Of a stretch of DNA of 51,696 nt, positions 1-8,700 are shown piece after piece. Position numbers and translations under genes: made by a program. Under the pieces are notes generated by a model. It saw only the letters and a program-made list of their open reading frames with translations, was not told the DNA's origin and did no database searches. The stretch covers positions 1 to 51,696 of the forward strand of contig CALXJE010000011.1 in the NCBI GenBank assembly GCA_944388545.1, read 5' to 3'. Within the stretch, counting starts at the first letter, position 1, and each line of letters opens with the position of its first letter. Origin of the DNA: an uncultured Clostridia bacterium (lineage in GTDB: Bacteria; Bacillota; Clostridia; TANB77; CAG-465).

Positions 1-324
1 AAAACTTTAAAATTTTATTTATAAAGATATGACAGAAATGTTATATCTTTTTATTTTTCAAAATTTATCATTTTTTATCAGAAAATATCATAAATTACTA
101 TTACAAATTATCATACAATTTATTCCAATTTGTTCCAAGATATTATACAAAAGACGAAAATATTATATAAAAATGAAAAATATCATTTATATAAAATATT
201 TTACATTTTCGCAAAATATGACAAATTTTGCAAGAAAAACATGATAAAATGTTGTTGGTCAAAGCAAAAGATAAATCCATCAATAGACTAAAGATGTCGA
301 TTTTACAGATTTAGGAGGGATAAG
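1..324. other. AT-rich left edge, no supported gene
   Basis: No convincing gene is seen here. A 71-codon open frame at 29-244 has no ribosome site and a composition expected of random AT-rich DNA. An inverted repeat CAAAAT...ATTTTG lies near 215-230, and a ribosome site appears only at 313-319 for the short leader frame that follows. The stretch probably belongs to the mobile element whose recombinase lies at 2591-4391; its left end is outside the window. Confidence 0.5.
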
Positions 325-381
325 ATGGATTATTTTATTGTATATAAGAAAAGAATTAAAAATACACACAAAACTTTATAA
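325..381 (+). CDS. Putative 18-aa leader peptide
   Basis: A short frame, MDYFIVYKKRIKNTHKTL, follows a strong ribosome site (AGGAGGG at 313-319, five bases before the ATG). Its last codons run through the 5' arm of a 13-bp hairpin (358-370 with 391-403). A translated short peptide overlapping a hairpin arm is the classic layout of ribosome-mediated attenuation, as known for resistance genes in Tn916-type elements. No resistance gene follows; the next gene is the sigma-like protein at 707. That the peptide is made and has a regulatory role is inference. Confidence 0.5.
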   Translation: MDYFIVYKKRIKNTHKTL

Positions 382-403
382 AGGGGTAATTGTGTGTATT
401 TTT
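358..403 (+). promoter_or_regulatory. Attenuator-like hairpin over the leader peptide
   Basis: AAAAATACACACA (358-370) pairs perfectly with TGTGTGTATTTTT (391-403) around a 20-base loop, and pyrimidine/AT-rich sequence follows. The 5' arm is inside the leader frame, so a translating ribosome would prevent the hairpin from forming. Confidence 0.55.
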
Positions 404-420
404 CTTATATATAAACAATT

Positions 421-586
421 CCATTCAAAATACTTAAAAAGTATAAACATACCAAAGTTGAATTTTTTAAACTGAAAAATTTAAGCGTAGATTTGGTTTA
501 TTTATGCTTTTTTTCATATCTACGCAATAGGAAGTGTAGATTTGAGAATTGTTTTAATTGTGATGTTAAAAATAACTAGATATGTA
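421..586 (+). other. Spacer with 8-bp inverted repeat, no gene
   Basis: No gene is seen. GCGTAGAT (485-492) and ATCTACGC (518-525) form a perfect inverted repeat with a T-rich loop, and a partial third copy TGTAGAT lies at 535-541. It lies between the attenuator-like hairpin and a strong terminator, so it is probably part of an untranslated leader. Confidence 0.4.
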
Positions 587-630
587 AAAAAGGACAAACT
601 TATTTTTATGGGTAAGTTTGTCTTTTTTTA
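587..630 (+). terminator. Rho-independent terminator
   Basis: GACAAACTTA (593-602) pairs with TAAGTTTGTC (613-622), followed by seven T residues. This is a strong intrinsic terminator 77 bases before the sigma-like gene. It separates that gene from the leader peptide unit unless antitermination occurs. Confidence 0.8.
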
Positions 631-653
631 CATTTTAATTCAAAGGTGTAGAG

Positions 654-702
654 GACCTCCTCGTACTTAAAAATTCATAAATTTTGAGTATGTAGGAGGG
701 TC
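654..702 (+). promoter_or_regulatory. Hairpin sequestering the ribosome site of the sigma-like gene
   Basis: GACCTCCT (654-661) pairs with AGGAGGGTC (694-702, one bulged G). The inner arms ACTTAAAAATT and AATTTTGAGT extend the stem. The right arm is the ribosome binding site of the gene starting at 707, so the folded mRNA should hide it. The pairing is seen directly; translational control is inferred. Confidence 0.6.
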
Positions 703-706
703 TTTT

Positions 707-1090
707 ATGTTAGATGACGAGTTTAAAAATGATATTGTATTTGCTAGATTTTTAAACTATATGCAAATAGCATTATTACACAGAAAACTTGATTATGGAA
801 AACATCTTGAAGTTATAAAAAAACGAGAAAAAAAATTAGATTATGTAGAATGGAGTAGAATTCCAGATAAAACTAATAATAATCCATTTGAAAATCTTAA
901 AAAAGATTATGAAAAACTAAAAAAAGCAATTGATAAATTAACTCCAGAACAAAAATATGTAATTATAAATTATTATTTTAATAAAAAATCACTTGTTAAA
1001 ATTGCAAGAGGATTAAATTCAAATGTAAATGCAGTAAAACAATTAAAATTAAGAGCTGTTTTAAGCTTGAGAAGATATATGGAGGAATAG
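707..1090 (+). CDS. Sigma-70-family-like regulator of a mobile element (Tn916 ORF7 type)
   Basis: A 127-aa basic protein. The C-terminal half (about residues 75-125) resembles sigma region 4: a LTPEQKYVIINYYF helix, then a helix-turn-helix around KIARGLNSNVNAVKQLKLRA and a closing SLRRYMEE. Size and layout match the small sigma-factor-like proteins encoded near the recombinase end of Tn916-type conjugative transposons, where they help control excision and transfer. The next gene begins four bases after its stop and is an ORF8-like protein, the usual partner. The start is fixed by AGGAGGG, which is itself held in a hairpin. Family membership is likely; the exact target is unknown. Confidence 0.7.
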   Translation: MLDDEFKNDIVFARFLNYMQIALLHRKLDYGKHLEVIKKREKKLDYVEWSRIPDKTNNNPFENLKKDYEKLKKAIDKLTPEQKYVIINYYFNKKSLVKIARGLNSNVNAVKQLKLRAVLSLRRYMEE

Positions 1091-1094
1091 TTAT

Positions 1095-1313
1095 ATGGAA
1101 AAAACAAAATTTTATGAATTATTAGTTAAAGCAAGACATGATGAGGCAACACTTGTATTTGTTATAGATAAAATAATGCCAATGATAAATAAATATTCGC
1201 AAGGTAAAAATAAGGAAATAGATGAGGACTTAAAGAGTATTTTAATTGAATATTCAATTAAAGTTATAAAAAATAAAAAATTCGCTGATAAATTAGCCAA
1301 AGAAAAAAAATAA
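1095..1313 (+). CDS. Helix-turn-helix protein, Tn916 ORF8 type
   Basis: A 72-aa protein starting four bases after the sigma-like gene, with its ribosome site (GGAGG, 1081-1085) inside that gene's 3' end, so the two are translationally coupled. The pattern FYELLVKARHDEA, then MINKYSQGK, then IDEDLKSILIEYSIKVIK matches the small HTH_16 family found beside ORF7 in conjugative transposons, related to a truncated sigma region 2. It probably acts with its neighbour on excision or transfer genes. The Lys-rich tail ends just before the structured region at 1325. Confidence 0.65.
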   Translation: MEKTKFYELLVKARHDEATLVFVIDKIMPMINKYSQGKNKEIDEDLKSILIEYSIKVIKNKKFADKLAKEKK

Positions 1314-1330
1314 AAAAATTTTTTAATTTG

Positions 1331-1640
1331 CCCATAACCTTTTCAATTTTCAGTCGCTGTTAATAGTAGGAAAAAAATTTCTACTTTTGATAGCACATTG
1401 AAAATTGAATATGGGTTCATTAAAAACGTTTTATTATGGGAGCTAGTTTAAATGAAGATGCAGAACTTCATACTAAAATATAAGTTAGCCACTTATAAGG
1501 CGAAGATCATAATAGTTATAATGATACACTTGCATAGCCTTAACTCATCGTATAGGGTGCAACTCGGCTGTTAGCGGAGTGGTGGAATTCCAGTGAATGA
1601 TTTAGCTAGTCATTGTTAATGAAGTTAAAATAGAAAATGC
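1331..1640 (+). ncRNA. Candidate structured non-coding RNA
   Basis: No open frame lies here, yet base composition and pairing differ from the flanks. CCCATA (1331-1336) pairs with TATGGG (1410-1415), and TTCAATTTTCA (1342-1352) pairs perfectly with TGAAAATTGAA (1399-1409); inside is AGTAG...CTACT. Further hairpins follow: TGAAG/CTTCA and ATAAG/CTTAT (both about 1450-1500), ATCAT/ATGAT (about 1507-1526), CTC-GCT-GTT-AGC-GAG (1563-1579) and AATGA/TCATT (about 1594-1612). The 1550-1590 part is the most GC-rich of the element. This looks like a folded RNA of about 300 nt, of unknown class; an Rfam class such as raiA, or another mobile-element RNA, is possible. It precedes a small membrane-protein gene and could also be its leader. 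Confidence 0.55.
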
Positions 1641-1669
1641 AATTAATAGAGATAAATGGAGGTAAATAA

Positions 1670-1864
1670 ATGTTAGATATTATTTCAATGACAACTTTAC
1701 TGATAGTTATGTTAGTATTTGGATTTGTATTATTTTGTACCATTTGTATTTTAATTGGTGGAAATGCAAATAAATCAGAATACGAAAGAAGAATAGAAGA
1801 TGAAGAACAAATGAATTATTTAAGAAATTATAAAAATAAAAAAATTGAAAATAGGCAGAAGTAG
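1670..1864 (+). CDS. Small single-pass membrane protein
   Basis: A 64-aa protein with a hydrophobic segment at about residues 7-30 (TTLLIVMLVFGFVLFCTICI) and a charged cytoplasm-type tail rich in Glu, Arg and Lys. The start follows GGAGGTAAATAA. Its stop codon sits in the loop of an intrinsic terminator (1850-1878), so the unit starting in or before the structured RNA region probably ends here. I recognise no family; small membrane proteins like this are common accessory genes of integrative elements. Confidence 0.55.
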   Translation: MLDIISMTTLLIVMLVFGFVLFCTICILIGGNANKSEYERRIEDEEQMNYLRNYKNKKIENRQK

Positions 1865-1878
1865 TCTGTCTATTTTTT
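1850..1878 (+). terminator. Terminator overlapping the end of the membrane-protein gene
   Basis: AATAGGCAGA (1850-1859) pairs with TCTGTCTATT (1865-1874, one G-T pair), followed by a T run. The stop codon TAG is in the four-base loop region. Confidence 0.7.
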
Positions 1879-1897
1879 ATGGAAGGAATTGATTTAT

Positions 1898-2281
1898 ATG
1901 AATAATAAAAATAGATATTCTCCTAAAGAGAGCTTAGGATTGTTAATTATTGCAAATGAAAATGTAAGTTTTAAAGAAATGGATAATTTGATTCTAGCAT
2001 TAGAGCAAGTTTTAATGCAAAATAAAAGTAAAACTGAAATATTAGAATATATAGATGTTGATTTATTATCTCAAATAGATAACTATTGGGAATTAAGAAA
2101 ATCACAAGTTATTGCTTATGGATATTTAGTATTTAATCATTTTAGGATTTCATGTGAGGAATTAACAACAGAAAATATAACAAAAAATTTTGTATATCAA
2201 ATGAAATTTTATTCTCCAGACAATGCAGTTGAATTTGTAGAAAGAAATTTTAATATAGATTTATATGAGAAGGATTTATAA
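1898..2281 (+). CDS. Hypothetical mobile-element protein
   Basis: A 127-aa protein. The ATG at 1898 is preferred over an upstream TTG at 1889 because GGAAGGA (1881-1887) is ten bases before it. It is acidic to neutral and mostly helical by composition, with no signal peptide or membrane segment and no catalytic motif I can see. It lies within the element between the small membrane protein and the SHOCT-like mini-gene. No family recognised. Confidence 0.55.
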   Translation: MNNKNRYSPKESLGLLIIANENVSFKEMDNLILALEQVLMQNKSKTEILEYIDVDLLSQIDNYWELRKSQVIAYGYLVFNHFRISCEELTTENITKNFVYQMKFYSPDNAVEFVERNFNIDLYEKDL

Positions 2282-2402
2282 TTTTTACAAAAGATTTTTA
2301 AGAATACAAAAGAATTATTTAAAAAAAATAATAATAATAGGCTTGATGCAATCATATAAAGATTGATTTATAATAAATATTTTTTGAAAGGATAATAAAA
2401 AA

Positions 2403-2510
2403 ATGGATAAAATTATAAAAATAAGCACAGAATTGTATTTACTAAATTATTTGTATAGAGAAAAAGTAATTTCAGAACAGGAATATTATGAAATTAAAAA
2501 ATATATATAA
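2403..2510 (+). CDS. 35-aa SHOCT-like mini-protein
   Basis: A short frame preceded by GAAAGGA, encoding a peptide whose second half (LYREKVISEQEYYEIKKYI) fits the short SHOCT-type motif (hydrophobic, then ISEQEY.EIK). Such tiny proteins are often encoded just upstream of large serine recombinases in Firmicute elements. Their role is not established; help in recombination directionality is a guess. It is too short for usual gene finders, but start, ribosome site and motif agree. Confidence 0.5.
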   Translation: MDKIIKISTELYLLNYLYREKVISEQEYYEIKKYI

Positions 2511-2590
2511 ATTTGGTGTGAAACGTTGAAAAAAACGTAATAACGCTATAAAATATATGATGTAGCAAGCACTATATGGAGGTAATACAT

Positions 2591-4391
2591 ATGGTTGCTA
2601 ATGTGAAAATTATAAAGAAAGTTGAAGGTCGAGTAGACCGAAGAAATGGAGGTGTTCTTAATAGATTATTAAGAGTAACAGCCTATGCAAGAGTTAGCAC
2701 AGATGATGAAGACCAAAGAAATAGTTATCAATCTCAATTAATGTACTTTAAGTCAAAAATAAAGGAAAATTCAGAATGGATTTATATAGATATGTATGCT
2801 GATGAAGCTATTACAGGAACGCTAGATTATAAAAGAAGTAATTTTATGAGAATGATAAATGATGCTCTTGTAGGAAAGTTTGATATGATTATTACAAAAT
2901 CAATATCAAGATTTGCTAGAAATACAGTTGATACTTTAAAATATGTTAGATTACTAAAAGAAAGAAATATAGCGGTATTTTTTGTTGAAGAAAATATTAA
3001 TACCTTAGAGATGTCAAGTGAATTTGTTTTGACTATATTAAGTTCAGTAGCACAACAAGAAAGTGAAAATATATCTAATCATGTCAAGTTGGGTTTTAAA
3101 GCAAAAATGGAAAGAGGAGAAATGATTGGATTTAATGGTTGTTTGGGGTATGATTATGATCCAAACACTAAAAGTTTATCTGTAAATGAAGATGAGAAAA
3201 AAATTGTCCAATACATTTATAATAGATATATTCAGGGGTATCGGAGCAACACAAATTGCTAAGGAACTTACAGAGAGTGATTATAGAACAAAACTTGGAA
3301 ATGAGCTTTGGCATGAATCAAGTGTTAGAAAAATTTTAAAAAATGTGAAATATAAGGGTGATGTATTACAAGGAATGACTTATACAGTGGATCCTATATC
3401 ACATAAAAGAAAAACAAATATGGGCGAACAAGATAAGTATTATATGGAATCACATCATGAACCTATAATTTCAGAGGAAATGTGGAATCAAGTACAAGAA
3501 ATAATGAAATCGAGACATGATACATTTTCTGATTTAGGAATTAAAGAAAACTACTATAATACAAAATATACGCTTAGTAATTCAATGGAATGTGCTTTTT
3601 GTGGAAGAGTTGTGTCCAGAAAAAAATGGGGAAAAGGCAAAGTAGGATGGCAATGTATGGATGCTATAAAAAAAGGAAAGAGAGCTTGTAATGATAGCAA
3701 AGTTATTCCACAAGAAGTTATAGAAAAAGCATTTATTGAAGTACACAGAATGTTGCTAGCAGATAATCAAGAAATAGTTAATAATTTTTTTGAAAAAGTT
3801 GAGAAGGCTATAAAAAAGAATAACACATTTGAAACAATACAAAATCTTAAAGAAAAAGAAAAAAGTTTACAAAATCAAATAAGAAAACTATTAGATATGA
3901 GTTTGAATGAAACAATAACAGAAGGGGAATACTTGAACAAAAAATCAGAATTAGATAAAAAACTGACAAATGTTACAAAACAAATTGCTAAATGTGTTGT
4001 AGATTCAAAAGAAGAAGAAAGAATAAAGGATAGAGTATCTAATATTAAAAAGAATTTGAAATGTAAGCAAAATATAATAGAATATTTTGATGAGGATGCT
4101 TTTAAGTGTTTAATAAAGAAAGTAATTATTGGAGAAAATGATGAAAATGAAAAAGATCCGTATGTTTTAAATTTTATATTAAATTCTGATAATATAGATA
4201 ATTCTCAAGATGATTTTGATGATGTAAAAATGCAAATTGCAGAATTTGATTGTAAAGTTAGATATTTTGTATTTAATATTGATGAGAACAATAATCGTTC
4301 TAAAGAAATAAAGGATAGTATAAAAGTAAAACTTTTTTCGGATATAAATACAAATATCAACATACCAACGCACAGCAATATGGAATGCTGA
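2591..4391 (+). pseudogene. Large serine recombinase, frameshifted
   Basis: A site-specific recombinase that would integrate and excise the element. The N-terminal resolvase domain has the catalytic serine in AYARVST, with the usual RFARN and SVAQQESE motifs. Then come the recombinase domain, a zinc ribbon (CAFCG...CMDA...CNDS) and a coiled coil (about residues 420-475). Start: ATG 2591 after TGGAGGT. The frame is broken at 3235-3238: a GGGG run shifts YIQG into a stop at 3262, while the second frame resumes as GIGATQIAKEL. Removing one G restores about 600 aa, the normal length. It may be a true null allele or a homopolymer error. It ends 60 bases before the metK fragment, as expected for an integrase gene at an element's end. 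Confidence 0.85.
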
Positions 4392-4392
4392 T

Positions 4393-4446
4393 AATATATC
4401 AATTCGCACGTGGTTAATCAAAAGAAACGTGGTGTGTTGATATATT
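4393..4446. repeat. Inverted repeat at the element end
   Basis: AATATATCAA (4393-4402) and TTGATATATT (4437-4446) are perfect inverted repeats. Between them ACGTGGT occurs twice as a direct repeat. The position, between the recombinase stop and the metK fragment, suggests it is part of the attachment site or a transcription stop; there is no T run. Confidence 0.55.
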
Positions 4447-4485
4447 GAAAATTGTCCTGCGTCGCAGGAGGAGCAGGAGATCAAG
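4447..4485. other. Probable element/metK junction (att site)
   Basis: The junction lies between the recombinase end and the first recognisable MetK residues (VAGGAGDQG). TCCTGCG-T-CGCAGGA (4455-4469) is a perfect 7-bp-arm palindrome, GC-rich in an AT-rich setting, so it is a good candidate core. An in-frame TGA at 4446-4448 ends the reading frame just before the MetK residues. The exact crossover cannot be fixed without the other end. Confidence 0.5.
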
Positions 4486-5249
4486 GGATAATGTTTGGTT
4501 ATGCTTCTTGTGAATCAGAAAATCTTATGCCTTATGCTATTAATTTAGCTCATAAGTTATCTAAAAAACTTGCTGAAGTAAGAAAAAAAGGAATAATACC
4601 ATATTTGTTATCAGATGGTAAAGTTCAAGTTACAATAGAGTATATAGATGATGTACCAGCAAGAATAGATACTATACTTGTATCCACTCAGCATAAAGAA
4701 GATATTGATATGGAAAATTTAAGAAAAGATATAATTGATGTAGTTATAAATAAAGTAATAGATGTAAGTAAAATAGATAAAAATACAAAAATTATTATTA
4801 ATCCTACGGGTAAATTCGTAACAGGAGGTGCTGTTGCAGATACAGGACTTACTGGAAGAAAAATAATAGTAGATACATATGGAGGATATGCTCATCATGG
4901 TGGAGGTGCGTTTTCAGGCAAAGATCCTACTAAAGTAGATAGAAGTGCAGCATACATGTTAAGACATATTGCTAAATGTGTTGTTGCAAATAAATTAGCT
5001 AAAAAGTGTGAAATACAAATATCGTATGGAATAGGTATAACAAAGCCACTTTCAATATATATTAATTGTTTTGGCACAAATACTATTTCAGAGGATGAAA
5101 TTATAGAAAAAATAAAAAGAACTTTTGATTTAACACCTAATGGCATAATAAATTATCTAAAACTAAATAAACCTATATACGCAAAAACTACTAATTATGG
5201 TCATTTTGGAAGAAAAGGTTTTTCGTGGGAAGAAGTTGTAAAATTATAG
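4452..5249 (+). pseudogene. S-adenosylmethionine synthetase, 3' fragment
   Basis: MetK makes S-adenosylmethionine from ATP and methionine. The fragment begins at [12 protein letters not shown], the conserved motif near residue 120 of the intact protein, and continues through [21 protein letters not shown] and [19 protein letters not shown] to a normal C-terminus (HFGR.GFSWE). About 125 N-terminal residues, including the HPDK ATP-binding motif, are missing, so this piece alone cannot be active. A TTG at 4452 could start a truncated product, but no good ribosome site is seen. The missing part probably lies at the element's other end, outside the window. Confidence 0.85.
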
Positions 5250-5250
5250 A

Positions 5251-5292
5251 ATTAATAAACTCATACAAATAAAATGTATGAGTTTAATTAAT
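5251..5292. terminator. Bidirectional terminator after metK
   Basis: AAACTCATACA (5257-5267) pairs with TGTATGAGTTT (5275-5285), flanked by ATTAAT on both sides. It lies between the convergent metK fragment and the DUF1294 gene and can serve both. Confidence 0.7.
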
Positions 5293-5580
5293 CTAAATAT
5301 TAATATATGATAATAAATTATATTTAAATATATAATATACTGATATTATATTTAAAATAAATAAAACAGGTATCATAACAGTGAAGCTTAAGTGTTTTGT
5401 TTTATGCCTGAATGTGTAAATGCCTGCATATACACCAATGCTTCCTAAGAGCAAAGCTATTATAAAGAAAGTTTTTTCACTTATTCTATATTGTTTTTTA
5501 ATTGCATAGTATTTATCTAGTTTCATAAGTATAAAACCTAATAAATTTATAAATATTACATATAATATAAAATATAACAT
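5293..5580 (-). CDS. DUF1294 membrane protein
   Basis: A 95-aa protein with three hydrophobic segments (about residues 1-18, 38-55 and 68-88). The loop carries the DUF1294 signature: MKLDKYYAIKKQYRISE followed by GSIGVYAGIYTFRHKTKH. Function unknown; members are small integral membrane proteins. The start at 5580 is chosen over a longer upstream frame because the family begins there and GGTGA precedes it. It is a single-gene unit, convergent with the metK fragment and divergent from the large glycosyltransferase. Confidence 0.75.
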   Translation of the reverse strand: MLYFILYVIFINLLGFILMKLDKYYAIKKQYRISEKTFFIIALLLGSIGVYAGIYTFRHKTKHLSFTVMIPVLFILNIISVYYIFKYNLLSYINI

Positions 5581-5678
5581 TAAATCACCATAAATAATTA
5601 TATTATATATATAATTTAAATCAATATATTTAGTTATTTTAAATAAAAAATTTAAACACATATTATGTAATCAATTAG

Positions 5679-5707
5679 TTGAAATATTTTCCAGCATGTT
5701 ATATAAT
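5679..5707 (+). promoter_or_regulatory. Promoter of the glucan synthase operon
   Basis: TTGAAA (5679-5684), 17-base spacer, TATAAT (5702-5707). The start codon is at 5730 with AGGGGGA before it. Confidence 0.75.
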
Positions 5708-5729
5708 TTTTTAAGATTAGGGGGAAGTT

Positions 5730-8700
5730 ATGCAAGATTATATATTACCAATTTACTTGGAAACAAAGAAAAATTATAAAACAATAAAATTAACATATGA
5801 ATTACTTAATTCTATTACAATGTTAAAAATACCAACACATTCTGCTGGGCAATGGATATTAGATAATATGTATATAATAGAACAAGAGTATACAGTAGCA
5901 TTAGAAGACTTAAAAAACATGAAAGAAAATAGTCTTCCATATGTAAAACCAAATGATTCTCAAAAACAACTAAGAGTATATTTCATGGCAAATGAAATAG
6001 TTGAAAAAAATAACGGAATTGTAACAGATGGAATTGTAAGCAATTATGTTAAAGATTTTCAAAAGCATTCTTACATTACTTTTGCAGAATTATCTTTTTT
6101 ACCATTAATGATTAAATGCTCATTAATTAAATTTATAAGAAGGATATGTATTAATATTTTTAATGCGGAAATGCAAAAATTAAAAGTTGAAAAAAGAGTA
6201 AATAAATCAATATCTAATAATGCTAAATTAGTTACAAATAAGATGGACAAGTTAGTTGCTAAAATGAAAATAGATTTAACTCAAACTATGGGAATTAAAA
6301 CTAGCAATACCGCTTATATTGAATATTTGGCTTTTAAACTAAAAGATATGGGAAGACAAGGTGAACAATTTTTTAATGAACTAAAAGAAGAAACTACAAA
6401 AATAGGTTTTACAGTGGATGAAGCTATAGAGAAAGAACATAATGAGGTTACTACAACAACTAGATTAATAGGTAATAGTATTTCATCTCTTAAAACCGTT
6501 TCAAGCACTAACTGGGGAGAAGTAATTGTTGCAATAAATAAAATTGATGAAACATTAAAACGAGATTATACTAAAGAGTATAGTAAGTGTGATTTTAAAA
6601 CTAAAAATAGATATAGAAAAAATATTATTAAATTAGCTAGAAAATATAAATTGTCAGAAATGTATGTGGCAAAAAAAGCTGTAGAATGTTCTGAAGAATA
6701 TAAAAAGCATGTTGGACATTTTTTAATTGGTAATGATAAAAAAGTACTTATTAAAAGTATGGGAAAAAATGCAACAGGAATTATTATTAAAGAAAAGATT
6801 GTTGAACCATTAAAACCTTTTGTTTTTATATTAACTATAAATATAATAGCATTTATACTAGCTTATATAATAGATTTTTATTTTATAGAACATTATGCAG
6901 TGGGATATAGAATAGTTATAGGAATATTATCATTTATATTAGGGCTTGAAATAGCAGATAAAATTATATCATATATAGTAGGTAAGGTAGTTAGACCAAA
7001 GGTGCTTCCTAGATTTAATTTTGCAAAAACTATAGATAAAGAATATAGCACAATAATTGCTATGCCAAGTGTAATTAATTCTATAGAAAAACTTGATAAA
7101 ATGATAGAAAAAATGGAAGTAACATATCTTGCAAATAGATCAGAGAACATGTATTATATGTTACTTGGTGATTGTACAACAAATAAAAAGAATAAGCACA
7201 TAGCACTAGATGATGAAATTGTCAGAATTGGAAAAGAAAAAATTGAACAATTAAATAAAAAATATCCATCAGAACATAAACTATTTAATTTCCTATATAG
7301 AAAGAGAGTATATAGTAAAGGTGAAGAGGCATATATGGGATGGGAGAGAAAACGTGGTGCTCTATCTCATTTAAATAAGCTACTACTTGGTAGATTAACA
7401 GAACAGGAAAAAGAAAAATATATGTATTTAGCTCATAATGATATACCAGATGTTAAATATTTAATAACAGTAGATGAAGATACTAGTTTATCATTAAATT
7501 CTGCTAAAGAATTAGTTGCAATTATATCACATCCATTAAATAAACCTGTTTTATCTAAAGATGGAAGACGTGTTGTTTCAGGATATGGTCTTATACAACC
7601 AGCAGTTGGACTTGATATTGAATCTGCAAACAGAAGTATATTTTCCAAAGTATTTGGTGGATTTGGAGGACTTGATATATATACTAATGCTATTTCAAAT
7701 CTTTACCAAGATGTTTTTAAAGAGGCTATATTTACAGGAAAGGGAATATACAGTATTGAACTTTTTGAACAATTACTTGGAGAAACAATGCCAGAAAACT
7801 TAATTTTAAGCCATGACTTATTAGAAGGAAGCTATATGAGAACAGGACTCGCATCTGATGTAGAAGTTCAGGATGGATTTCCTCATAACTTTATAGCATA
7901 TATGAAAAGAAATCATAGATGGTGTAGAGGAGATATGCAGATAATAAAATGGTTAATTAGTCCTAAGAGTCCTCTTAATTTGCTTTCTAAATGGAAGATA
8001 TTTGATAATTTAAGAAGAGAGTCGTTAGATATCTTTGCTCTTTTACTTATTATTGTTACAATGTTTATACCTGGAACTAGCTTAGTATATACTTGTATAT
8101 TTGTATTTGTAGTTGTAAATTTTGGACATATACTTTCTACTATAGATAATATAATATTAGGTAAAAATGCTGAAAGAAAGCAAAAACAATATATTCCTGT
8201 AATATACGGTATAAGAGCAAATTTACTTAAAATGGTATTTAATTTTATAACTTTACCATATTCTGCTTGGATTACATTAAGTGCACATTTTACATCGTTA
8301 TATAGAATGCTTATATCTAAAAAGCATTTACTTGAATGGACAACAGCAGAGACAATAGAAGCAAGCGCAAAAGAAAAATTATCTTATGTATATAGAAATA
8401 TGTGGGCAAATACAGTATTTGGACTAATTTTAATAGCATATTCATTATTTAATGATTTTATATTTGTTAAAGAAAAATCCACTTTTATATTTGGAATATT
8501 CTTTTTAATAGCTCCTCTTGCAGGATATATAATGAGTAAAAAAACATTATTTAAAGCAGAGAAAGAGCTTACAGATAAAGAGGATGAAGAAATTAAAAAC
8601 ATTGCATATGATACTTGGAAGTATTTCGACAACACAATGATACAAATAAATAACTATTTGGCACCAGATAATATTCAAGAAAATAGAAGACCGAAAATAG

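Noticed and set aside
29-244. 71-codon open frame at the left edge
   Set aside because: No ribosome site, low-complexity Ile/Lys/Tyr/Phe composition expected of AT-rich random DNA, and no recognisable motif.
1112-1300. 62-codon minus-strand frame
   Set aside because: Shadow of the ORF8-like gene on the plus strand, which has a ribosome site and family features.
4179-4484. 101-codon minus-strand frame over the recombinase end and metK junction
   Set aside because: Crosses the element junction, has no ribosome site, and lies opposite better-supported genes.
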